Source of the DNA: Deltaproteobacteria bacterium
GTDB taxonomy: Bacteria; Desulfobacterota_D; UBA1144; Nemesobacterales; N074bin48
Reading direction: 5' to 3'
Assembly: GCA_004356685.1 (NCBI GenBank)
Contig: SMWS01000073.1
Span: forward strand, 1 to 8,596
Length of the DNA stretch: 8,596 bases
Shown here: positions 1 through 8,596 of the stretch, piece by piece
How positions within the stretch are numbered: position 1 is the stretch's first letter
How the letters are laid out: every line of letters begins with the position of its first letter
Program-made: the position numbers and the translations under genes
Notes under the pieces: model-generated
Databases searched by the model: none
The model's input: only the letters and a program-made list of their open reading frames with translations
What the model was told of the DNA's origin: nothing

Positions 1-1
1 A

Positions 2-136
2 GAAAGTTATAAAAAAGTAGTTCAGTCTGAAACACATTTCGGAATATATATATCGAAAGATTATTTATCAAAAAACCCTGGCGTAATGGAAAAGATCAGC
101 GCCGCCATAAAAAAGACAGCACCACATGAAAATTAA
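2..136 (+). CDS. C-terminal end of an unidentified protein (5' end outside window)
   Basis: Reading from base 2 there are 44 open codons ending in TAA at 134-136; the start lies outside the window. The visible tail contains the stretch FGIYISKDYLSKNPGVMEKI, then a lysine- and alanine-rich predicted helix ending in HEN. The pattern of a beta strand followed by a short helix with 'SK-YL-KNP' recalls the C-terminal lobe of some periplasmic substrate-binding proteins, but the piece is too short to assign and I do not claim a function. Codon use and AT content match the core genes further right rather than the GC-rich genes that follow. About 120 bases separate it from the next gene, so the two need not share a transcript. 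In DNA this AT-rich, 44 open codons could rarely arise by chance, so the coding call itself is moderate. Confidence 0.5.
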   Translation, partial: ESYKKVVQSETHFGIYISKDYLSKNPGVMEKISAAIKKTAPHEN

Positions 137-246
137 ATTAATAATTCTTTTATGATTATTGACCTATATTCTAAATAATCATTAAACACAAACAAAAGCA
201 TGCATCAGCATAAAAATATATGTTAGTTACTAGTTCATCTTTAATT

Positions 247-251
247 GGAGG
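247..251 (+). promoter_or_regulatory. Shine-Dalgarno site fixing the start at 257
   Basis: GGAGG lies five bases before the ATG at 257-259. An in-frame TTG at 245 overlaps this site and so cannot use it. The site therefore places the start of the secreted protein at ATG 257 and not at TTG 245. Confidence 0.8.
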
Positions 252-256
252 AAACA

Positions 257-622
257 ATGAAGGGAAAAATGTATGTATTAGCAATCTTTATCGTGTTTTT
301 CTACTTCTCAACATCAACAATATTAGTCCAAGCAGGTAGTCTTGATAACAGTTATACAGTCATCTTGCATGTTCATTCTCCAATTGCCAAAGGTGCGGGG
401 GTACACATCTTTGATGGTTCAGTGATTGAGGCCCGTCGCATCAGCGATGGCAAACGCATGGGGGTAAGAACTGCTGATCGGAATGGAAGCGTAATATTCA
501 AGCTCCCCAAAGGCACCTATCAGTTTGGACCAGCCCAGGGTCTTGAGAAGCGGCTCAAGGGCACCTTGATATTGAAGGTTGCAAGTGATTTGGAAACCAA
601 TTTGGAACTGACCCGTCGCTGA
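257..622 (+). CDS. Small secreted protein of unknown function, beta-sandwich-like
   Basis: Encodes 121 residues. Residues 1-26 form a classic Sec signal peptide: basic MKGK, a hydrophobic core at about 5-23, and a likely signal peptidase I cut after VQA at residue 26, leaving a mature protein of about 95 residues outside the cytoplasmic membrane. There is no lipobox cysteine and no second membrane segment. The mature part alternates short hydrophobic strands. A segment near residues 70-90 (RTADRNGSVIFKLPKGTY) resembles the 'T-D-NG---F-LP-G-Y' turn of carboxypeptidase-regulatory/Cna-B-like beta-sandwich domains, so a small extracellular adhesive or structural fold is possible; this is inference. 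ATG 257 is chosen over an in-frame TTG at 245 because GGAGG at 247-251 serves it. GC rises from about 28% in the signal-peptide region to about 51% at 421-600. It converges on the DUF1772 gene. No specific function is recognised. Confidence 0.75.
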   Translation: MKGKMYVLAIFIVFFYFSTSTILVQAGSLDNSYTVILHVHSPIAKGAGVHIFDGSVIEARRISDGKRMGVRTADRNGSVIFKLPKGTYQFGPAQGLEKRLKGTLILKVASDLETNLELTRR

Positions 623-626
623 GTTC

Positions 627-654
627 GGGTTAAGGGGGTTAGGGGGGTTAAGGG
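627..654 (+). repeat. Telomere-like G-tract repeat, predicted G-quadruplex
   Basis: Four G runs (627-629, 634-638, 642-647, 652-654) are separated by TTAA, TTA and TTAA. This fits the canonical G3+N1-7 quadruplex rule with very short loops, in DNA of the plus strand and in the 3' end of a plus-strand transcript from the secreted-protein gene. It starts five bases after that gene's stop codon and lies between two convergent genes. It may affect transcript ends or replication; no function can be shown from sequence. Confidence 0.8.
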
Positions 655-657
655 ACG

Positions 658-687
658 TTACCATTTTATTCCTTTTATTAGTGGTAA
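658..687. terminator. Possible weak hairpin between convergent genes
   Basis: TTACCA (658-663) and TGGTAA (682-687) are perfect inverted repeats flanking an 18-base, T-rich loop. The loop is long and no clean U-tract follows on either strand, so this is at best a weak bidirectional terminator. It is listed because it lies where two convergent transcripts would need to end. Confidence 0.2.
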
Positions 688-690
688 TAA

Positions 691-1185
691 TCAAAAACTT
701 CGAGATTGCCAGAGCGCAAGGATGAAAGTGACTGCCCCCAAAAAGGAGGCAACCGTACGCACATGGTTCCAGGCTGTCCAGTTGGTCAGGTATCTGGTCC
801 ATAGATTAGCGGCCTCGACACTCTCCGGCTCGACAGTTTCCAGAGCCTCATTCATAGGCACGTTGAACACGATGGTTACAAGAATTGCTCCGACCAGATA
901 AAGCAGACTACCGGCGAGTAGATAGACGGCGCCGGGTTGCTGCCACCTCCACAGCAATGAAATAGCCAGCAGGATGGAAGTTGCCGCCGTTCCAAGGAAC
1001 GCGACAAAAAATAACGGATTGAGGATGGTCCTATTGATGGATTGCATGGCGGCAATGCCCTGCGGCGGCTGGAGTCGAGCCAGAGCACTCATCACAGTGT
1101 TTGAAAAGATGAAAAAGACGCCAGCCATCAGCCCACAACCAAGTGCTGATAAAAGAGTTAACGTAAAAAATAGATTATCAATCAT
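691..1185 (-). CDS. DUF1772 (anthrone oxygenase-like) integral membrane protein
   Basis: Encodes 164 residues, the usual size for DUF1772. Four hydrophobic segments are visible at about residues 5-28, 55-78, 85-107 and 142-160, so it is predicted to sit in the cytoplasmic membrane. Family-like motifs are FNVPMNEAL (107-115), just after the third segment, and the aromatic patch W-RYL-NWTAWNHVRT (129-144), just before the fourth. DUF1772 is related in sequence to fungal anthrone oxygenases, but the bacterial members have no settled reaction, so I assign only the family. The ATG at 1185 lacks a good Shine-Dalgarno sequence. Upstream on the minus strand there is a TATAAA that could be a -10, without a convincing -35. 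GC is about 54% over 721-1080, against about 33% in a counted part of carB, suggesting transfer from a higher-GC source. It lies 129 bases downstream of greA on the same strand, probably as a separate unit. Confidence 0.85.
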   Translation of the reverse strand: MIDNLFFTLTLLSALGCGLMAGVFFIFSNTVMSALARLQPPQGIAAMQSINRTILNPLFFVAFLGTAATSILLAISLLWRWQQPGAVYLLAGSLLYLVGAILVTIVFNVPMNEALETVEPESVEAANLWTRYLTNWTAWNHVRTVASFLGAVTFILALWQSRSF

Positions 1186-1314
1186 AGTGCATAAAAATTG
1201 TAATAAATTGGATCTTTACCCTTTTATACTTAATGCTGCCCTCTTATTAAATATGTTAAGAATAGATTTATTACACAGAAGAACAACAATTAATTATTTG
1301 GAACAATTAAAGAA

Positions 1315-1791
1315 CTACAGAATTTCCAGCACTGCAAACTCCCTGCGACCACCAGGGGTATTTACTGAAACACCGTCATCTAACTGCTTGCCGAGCAGTG
1401 CTCTTCCTATAGGAGAAGTTATTGAAATCATGCCGTTTTCGGGTTCTGTCTCATCAGGGCCAACAAGCTGATAAACCACTTCTTCTCCTGTATCCAAGTC
1501 CTCAAGCTTAACGGTAACCCCAAATCTTACCCTATCTTTGTTTGTAAGTTTTGCGGGATCTATAACTTCTGCTCTCGATACTTTACTTTCTAATTCCTGA
1601 ATTCTACCTTCAATAAAACTCTGCCGATTTTTAGCCGATTCATACTCTGCATTTTCTGATAAGTCACCAAATTCCCTGGCCTCTGAGATCATTTTGATAA
1701 CACTGGGCCTTTCAACTCTTAATAAGTTGTCCAGTTCTTTTTTCATTTTTTCGTATCCATTCGGGGTCATTGGAACACGTTCAATAGACAT
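1315..1791 (-). CDS. greA: Transcription elongation factor GreA
   Basis: Encodes 158 residues, the standard GreA length. GreA enters the secondary channel of RNA polymerase and stimulates cleavage of backtracked RNA, rescuing stalled complexes. The N-terminal coiled coil (about 1-77) carries the family signature FGDLSENAEY at 41-50, with the acidic tip residues D43 and E46 that help hold the catalytic Mg ion. The C-terminal FKBP-like domain (about 83-158) includes ITSPIGRALLGK, the typical end-domain motif. The ATG at 1791 is supported by GGAGG at 1796-1800 four bases upstream and by the N-terminus (MSIERVPMT) matching the family's usual start. It is the third gene after bpsA and carB, with 42 bases between carB stop and greA start. 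A carB-greA order is common in deltaproteobacteria. No convincing terminator follows it before the DUF1772 gene. Confidence 0.97.
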   Translation of the reverse strand: MSIERVPMTPNGYEKMKKELDNLLRVERPSVIKMISEAREFGDLSENAEYESAKNRQSFIEGRIQELESKVSRAEVIDPAKLTNKDRVRFGVTVKLEDLDTGEEVVYQLVGPDETEPENGMISITSPIGRALLGKQLDDGVSVNTPGGRREFAVLEIL

Positions 1792-1833
1792 CTTTCCTCC
1801 AGATTACTAATAAAAAATTTAATTAAGTAAGGA

Positions 1834-5052
<3,219 letters not shown>

Positions 5053-5066
5053 CTAATTTTCAGTTT

Positions 5067-6113
5067 TCATGTGGTAGAGCTTTCGATATCTTCATATATA
5101 TTTTCCCTGCCGTAATTTTTACTGCTCCCTTTATATCCCTTTAAGGTAGCAACCCTATAAAGTGCTGATCTGTACCAGTTTTTCCTTGGCTTGACTTTTA
5201 CCGGAGAAAGCTCCCAGGCCCTGGTATCTTTTTCATAACCCCAGTTAATATATTCATTAAAATTATGGATAATATCTGTCACAACTACTTTATAACCAGT
5301 CAGCATCTTTTGAAGGTCATACCATTTATTTAAAGAAGCCTCCCTTCTTGTAAAACCAAAATAACCGGCTGAACCAGCTGATCTTAGAGCGCCTATTCCC
5401 CTTCCAATAAATGCATCGGCAGCTTTCAGGGTTTCTGGAGGATCTGTAAAAAATGTATCATAACTCTTCAGATATTTTCTGGGAAGAGGCTTTCTTAAAT
5501 CAAGCGCTTCTATATTTACTTCAAATTTTTCCTGCTGCCCAATATCTTTAATGAAACGGTTAATCCTGCCGTCTATTTCTAAAACAGTGACGCTTGCTGG
5601 CATCCCACTAAGACCAAGTACTATGCTCAAAAGATCGTCATCACCAATCACGAGTATATCTTTTCCATATATATCTCCCCTTTCATATCCAATAAGAAAC
5701 CTCGAAAATGTTGAATGAGGAGTTACATATCCCTGATCAAAATCGTGAGAAGGCTTTGGTCTTTTCCTTTGAATCTTTATAAATTTTTCTCTTATAGGAG
5801 CAAACTTTTTTAAATCTACCCCCCTGCCCTCGCAGTTTTTACAGGACAGGTCTTCAACAGGGTGCATTACACTTGCAGCTTCCCTGCCTTTACTTGTTAG
5901 ATCTATTCCCTTTTCAGATATTTGAACAATATCCTTTTTTGCTAGATTACTGATTGATTCAAATACAGCTGGAATCGGAAAGTCTGAGTAGTCTATTATT
6001 TCCCAGGGGTTTGTCTTTTTTCTCAGAATGCTAACCAAACGCTCTAAATCACTTTTGGAAACATCTATATTTGTAGCTTTGAAAACCTCGTCTGCAATCT
6101 GTTGTAAGTCCAT
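5067..6113 (-). CDS. bpsA: N4-bis(aminopropyl)spermidine synthase (branched-chain polyamine synthase, DUF43 family)
   Basis: Encodes 348 residues, close to the characterised Thermococcus kodakarensis enzyme (about 350). BpsA moves aminopropyl groups from decarboxylated S-adenosylmethionine to the secondary amine of spermidine, giving branched polyamines thought to stabilise nucleic acids at high temperature. Residues 1-85 look like a winged-helix domain. CKNCEGRG at 91-98 gives a CxxC pair. HDFDQGYVTPHSTFSR (123-138) is a conserved linker. The Rossmann-type catalytic domain has GDDDLLS at 157-163 (the GDDD active-site motif of the family), E179/D181 after the next strand (VLEID, typical of adenosyl ribose binding), and DPPE at 224-227. 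The ATG at 6113 is backed by GAGGTGA ending a few bases upstream. It heads a gene string with carB (14-base gap) and greA, behind a plausible promoter. Family assignment is firm; the exact product, and substrate preference in this organism, are inferred. Confidence 0.9.
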   Translation of the reverse strand: MDLQQIADEVFKATNIDVSKSDLERLVSILRKKTNPWEIIDYSDFPIPAVFESISNLAKKDIVQISEKGIDLTSKGREAASVMHPVEDLSCKNCEGRGVDLKKFAPIREKFIKIQRKRPKPSHDFDQGYVTPHSTFSRFLIGYERGDIYGKDILVIGDDDLLSIVLGLSGMPASVTVLEIDGRINRFIKDIGQQEKFEVNIEALDLRKPLPRKYLKSYDTFFTDPPETLKAADAFIGRGIGALRSAGSAGYFGFTRREASLNKWYDLQKMLTGYKVVVTDIIHNFNEYINWGYEKDTRAWELSPVKVKPRKNWYRSALYRVATLKGYKGSSKNYGRENIYEDIESSTT

Positions 6114-6117
6114 CAGT

Positions 6118-6124
6118 CACCTCT
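6118..6124 (-). promoter_or_regulatory. Shine-Dalgarno site of bpsA
   Basis: On the minus strand GAGGTGA lies four bases before the ATG at 6113. It supports this start and contrasts with carB, which has no clear site of its own. Confidence 0.65.
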
Positions 6125-6145
6125 AAGCTGCTAAAAAATCTATTA

Positions 6146-6174
6146 CGTATACCCAAATATTGTATATGTGGCAA
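6146..6174 (-). promoter_or_regulatory. Predicted sigma70-type promoter of the bpsA-carB-greA unit
   Basis: On the minus strand a -35 TTGCCA (complement of 6169-6174; five of six matches to TTGACA) is followed after exactly 17 bases by a -10 TATACG (complement of 6146-6151; four of six matches). Transcription would begin near 6139, giving a leader of about 25 bases with the bpsA Shine-Dalgarno. The leader is too short for a PyrR- or UTP-type attenuator. Such matches also occur by chance in AT-rich DNA. Confidence 0.5.
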
Positions 6175-6230
6175 CACAATAGTTATATAAAAAAATTAGG
6201 GCGTAATGAAATTCAACAAAGCAGTTATTT

Positions 6231-6257
6231 AAATTAAAACTAGTTATAAAACTAATT
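6231..6257 (-). terminator. Weak intrinsic terminator after thiC
   Basis: On the minus strand AATTAGTT (complement of 6250-6257) pairs with AACTAGTT (complement of 6238-6245) through eight base pairs including one G-U, around a four-base TTAT loop, followed by TTTAATT. It begins 17 bases past the thiC stop. The stem is AT-rich and the T tract broken, so termination may be partial. Confidence 0.4.
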
Positions 6258-6274
6258 CATATATTGTAAAATGT

Positions 6275-8149
6275 TTACTCAGCGGGTTCCAGATAAATTT
6301 CTCCCCCGGAATTTGAAAACTCTTCAGATTTATCTTTCATTCCTTCTTCTATCGCATCTATATCTTCAAGATTATGCTCCCTGGCATAATCCCTAACCTC
6401 CTGGGTTATATTCATCGAACAAAATTTTGGGCCGCACATCGAGCAAAAGTGAGCTACCTTTGCATTTGGCGATGGGAGAGTTTCGTCATGATATTGTTTA
6501 GCGGTATCGGGATCAAGGGAAAGGTTGAACTGATCTTCCCACCTGAATTCAAACCTTGATTTACTGAGAACATTATCCCTAAATTGCGCAGTAGGATGTC
6601 CCTTGGCCAGGTCTGCGGCGTGAGCGGCAATTTTATAAGCAATAACTCCCTCTTTAACATCCTCTTTGTTTGGAAGACCCAGATGTTCTTTAGGGGTTAC
6701 ATAACAAAGCATTGCCGTACCGTACCAGCCTATCATAGCCGCACCAATGGCAGAGGTGATATGATCATATCCCGGAGCAATATCTGTTGTTAGAGGCCCC
6801 AGTGTATAAAAAGGAGCTTCATCACAGTATTCCAGCTGTTTATCCATGTTTTCCTTTATCATATGCATTGGTATATGCCCAGGGCCCTCAATCATAACCT
6901 GAACATCATTGTCCCATGCAATCTTTGTAAGCTCTCCGATTGTTTTTAATTCAGCAAACTGAGCCGCATCGTTAGCGTCCGCAATACAGCCAGGTCTAAG
7001 ACCATCTCCAAGCGAAAACGCTATATCGTAATCCTTCATTATTTCGCACATTTGCGGAAAGTACGTGTATAAGAAGCTTTCTTTATGGTGCGATAGACAC
7101 CACTTTGCCATGATTGAGCCGCCCCTGGACACTATTCCCGTAAGCCTGCCAGCCGTGAGTGGTATATATCTTAAGAGCACGCCGGCATGAATAGTAAAAT
7201 AATCAACGCCCTGTTCTGCTTGTTCGATCAAAGTATCTCTGAATATTTCCCACGATAGCTCTTCTGCTTTACCTCCTACTTTTTCAAGCGCCTGGTAGAT
7301 AGGTACCGTGCCTATTGGAACAGGTGAATTTCTTATGATCCATTCTCTTGTTTCATGAATATTGTCACCGGTTGATAGATCCATAACGGTATCTGCGCCC
7401 CACCGGCATGCCCAGACAGATTTTTCAACCTCTTCTTCGATGCTGGAAGTAACAGCGGAATTTCCAATATTCGCATTAATCTTGACCAGAAAATTTCTCC
7501 CGATAATCATGGGTTCAGACTCTGGGTGATTAATGTTGTTGGGAATTATTGCCCTGCCACAAGCAACTTCATCCCTCACAAACTCCGGTGTGATGCAAGA
7601 ATTGGGCATTTCTGCCCCAAATTTCTCACCGGGATGATATGCCGCTAGCTCTTTATATTGTTCTTTTAGTTTATCTATTTGCTGATTTTCTCTTATAGCA
7701 ATATATTCCATCTCAGCTGTAACAATTCCCTTCTTTGCGTAATGCATCTGGCTAACATTACTGCCTTTTGCTGCTTTTAGAGGTTTTCTGAGGTTTTTAA
7801 AAGTTATTCCGTTTCCATTTTTTGCAGACTTCTTTGAAAACTCGGAGCTAAAATCGTCTAGCTGCTCAACATCTTCTCTGCCTTTTATCCATTTGTCTCT
7901 CAAGGGATAAAGCCCCTTGAGGACATCAATATCTGTATCGGGATCGGTGTAAGGACCACTTGTATCATAAACCGTGATTGAAGCGCTACCTGAGCCGTTT
8001 CCAAGAGTATTGCTTACATCAATATCTCTCATTCCAACTCTGATGTCATGTAGAGTGCCGGAAACATACATCTTCTTTGAACCTGAAAAGGGATCTCTCG
8101 AAATTACATCTTTATGTGGTATCTTCTCTTTACCATTTTTTTGCTTCAT
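6275..8149 (-). CDS. thiC: Phosphomethylpyrimidine synthase ThiC
   Basis: Encodes 624 residues, close to the long E. coli form (631), including the extra N-terminal domain. ThiC is a radical SAM enzyme that rearranges aminoimidazole ribotide into hydroxymethylpyrimidine phosphate, the pyrimidine half of thiamine. The cluster motif CSMCGPKFC is at residues 569-577, giving cysteines 569, 572 and 577 (CxxCxxxxC), which bind the [4Fe-4S] cluster near the C-terminus as in all ThiC. Other family blocks are ITVYDTSGPYTD in the N-terminal domain, NINHPESEPMIIG, ADTVMDLSTG, SLGDGLRPG, MIEGPGHIPMH and TDIAPGYDHIT. The ATG at 8149 has AAGGA (complement of 8159-8163) nine bases upstream. No other thiamine gene is in the window. 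It is transcribed divergently from tsaD and appears to be its own unit, with a TATAAT -10 upstream, a weak hairpin terminator downstream, and no TPP riboswitch visible in the 101-base upstream gap. Confidence 0.98.
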   Translation of the reverse strand: MKQKNGKEKIPHKDVISRDPFSGSKKMYVSGTLHDIRVGMRDIDVSNTLGNGSGSASITVYDTSGPYTDPDTDIDVLKGLYPLRDKWIKGREDVEQLDDFSSEFSKKSAKNGNGITFKNLRKPLKAAKGSNVSQMHYAKKGIVTAEMEYIAIRENQQIDKLKEQYKELAAYHPGEKFGAEMPNSCITPEFVRDEVACGRAIIPNNINHPESEPMIIGRNFLVKINANIGNSAVTSSIEEEVEKSVWACRWGADTVMDLSTGDNIHETREWIIRNSPVPIGTVPIYQALEKVGGKAEELSWEIFRDTLIEQAEQGVDYFTIHAGVLLRYIPLTAGRLTGIVSRGGSIMAKWCLSHHKESFLYTYFPQMCEIMKDYDIAFSLGDGLRPGCIADANDAAQFAELKTIGELTKIAWDNDVQVMIEGPGHIPMHMIKENMDKQLEYCDEAPFYTLGPLTTDIAPGYDHITSAIGAAMIGWYGTAMLCYVTPKEHLGLPNKEDVKEGVIAYKIAAHAADLAKGHPTAQFRDNVLSKSRFEFRWEDQFNLSLDPDTAKQYHDETLPSPNAKVAHFCSMCGPKFCSMNITQEVRDYAREHNLEDIDAIEEGMKDKSEEFSNSGGEIYLEPAE

Positions 8150-8184
8150 ACTTTGTAATCCTTGATAAATTTGTCTTATTATTA

Positions 8185-8190
8185 ATTATA
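8185..8190 (-). promoter_or_regulatory. Predicted -10 element of thiC
   Basis: The complement of 8185-8190 is a perfect TATAAT. No good -35 is found at 16-18 bases upstream (AGTTAC or GTTACT only). Transcription would start near 8178, leaving a leader of about 29 bases that just holds the AAGGA ribosome site. The gap is very AT-rich, so a chance match is possible. Confidence 0.45.
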
Positions 8191-8250
8191 CCTTTTGTCT
8201 TTAAAAAGTAACTTCGAAATAAAAGATATTTTTTTTATTAAATTATATCT

Positions 8251-8596
8251 ATGTCTTCATTAATATTAGCAATAGAATCTTCATGTGATGAAACAGCCGC
8301 TTCGGTCATTAAAAACGGCAGGGAGATATTATCAAATGTTGTTTCTTCGCAAATTGATATTCACAAAAAATACGGCGGTGTAGTACCGGAGATTGCATCC
8401 AGAAAACACGTTGAAGCGATCATACCCATAATAAACGAGTCGTTAGAAGCCTCAAAAGTAAAATTAAATGAACTCAACGCTGTAGCGGTAACTAACGGTC
8501 CCGGGCTTATTGGATCATTACTGGTTGGACTGTCTACGGCTAAATCAATTGCATTTTCTCTAGACGTCCCACTTATAGCAGTAGACCATATAGAGG
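8251..8596 (+). CDS. tsaD: tRNA N6-adenosine threonylcarbamoyltransferase TsaD (3' end outside window)
   Basis: The first 115 codons are visible; the family is usually about 335-345 residues, so roughly a third is present. TsaD (Gcp/Kae1) transfers the threonylcarbamoyl group from threonylcarbamoyl-AMP to A37 of tRNAs reading ANN codons, working with TsaB and TsaE in bacteria. The N-terminus LILAIESSCDETAASV is the hallmark ASKHA-fold start. KYGGVVPEIASRKHVE is the conserved family signature, and NGPGLIGSLLVGLSTAKSIA follows. VDHIE at the window edge includes the first histidine (codon 8587-8589) of the metal-binding HxxxH motif; the second lies beyond the window. The ATG at 8251 gives the expected family start, but there is no Shine-Dalgarno in the T-rich sequence before it. 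It diverges from thiC across 101 bases. Confidence 0.96.
   Translation, partial: MSSLILAIESSCDETAASVIKNGREILSNVVSSQIDIHKKYGGVVPEIASRKHVEAIIPIINESLEASKVKLNELNAVAVTNGPGLIGSLLVGLSTAKSIAFSLDVPLIAVDHIE

Noticed and set aside
159..187. Promoter with TTGACC as -35 upstream of the secreted protein
   Set aside because: The -35 is fair, but the hexamer at 17 bases (TTAAAC) matches the -10 consensus in only three positions; not enough to annotate.
245..256. TTG at 245 as start of the secreted protein
   Set aside because: It overlaps the GGAGG site at 247-251 that serves ATG 257, and would add four residues before the natural signal-peptide start.
419..802. Minus-strand open frame of 127 codons spanning the G-rich repeat
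   Set aside because: It overlaps the antisense of the secreted-protein gene and part of the DUF1772 gene in another frame; its NPPNPLNP stretch is just the translated C-rich repeat, and no family is recognisable.
1186..1314. Intrinsic terminator of greA or promoter of the DUF1772 gene
   Set aside because: I found a direct repeat of AACAATTAA and a lone TATAAA on the minus strand, but no stable hairpin with a T tract and no matching -35.
974..1471. Plus-strand open frame of 165 codons
   Set aside because: It runs antisense across DUF1772, an AT-rich gap and the end of greA, two well-supported minus-strand genes; its product shows no recognisable domain.
8150..8250. TPP riboswitch upstream of thiC
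   Set aside because: Expected by context, but none of its conserved blocks are visible and the gap is too AT-rich to form its helices.

Overview
This window is a compact, AT-rich bacterial chromosome segment carrying mostly housekeeping genes. Evidence for Bacteria: a full-length single-chain CarB, GreA, an E. coli-type long ThiC, sigma70-like promoter elements and clear Shine-Dalgarno sites on several genes. The carB-greA order is familiar from Geobacter and other deltaproteobacteria, so a deltaproteobacterial or related lineage is my best guess. A branched-chain polyamine synthase (BpsA), a family known mainly from thermophiles, hints at a thermophilic ancestry or lifestyle. Neither assignment can be proved from this window.

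Layout. Positions 2-136 (+) hold the last 44 codons of an unidentified gene. Positions 257-622 (+) encode a small secreted protein of unknown function with a beta-sandwich-like body. It converges on a minus-strand DUF1772 membrane protein (691-1185). Between the two lies a strong G-quadruplex-type motif made of telomere-like GGG/TTA repeats (627-654). This left part is clearly richer in GC (about 51-54% in hand-counted stretches) than the rest (about 33% in a counted part of carB), which suggests acquired DNA.

Positions 1315-6113 form a minus-strand gene string, read right to left: bpsA, carB, greA. The gaps are 14 and 42 bases. A plausible promoter (-35 TTGCCA, 17-base spacer, -10 TATACG) sits just upstream of bpsA. 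The unit couples polyamine synthesis, carbamoyl phosphate synthesis (for arginine and pyrimidines) and transcript-cleavage rescue of RNA polymerase. carA, the usual partner of carB, is not adjacent; bpsA occupies the place directly upstream.

Positions 6275-8149 (-) encode ThiC, the thiamine pyrimidine synthase, followed by a weak hairpin terminator. Its 101-base upstream region has a perfect TATAAT but no TPP riboswitch that I can see. Diverging from it, tsaD (t6A tRNA modification) starts at 8251 and runs off the window.

I found no tRNA, rRNA, CRISPR array, insertion sequence or clear new multi-gene system. The points most worth a second look are the bpsA-carB-greA linkage, the G-quadruplex motif between convergent genes, the GC-rich islet, and thiC without a visible riboswitch.
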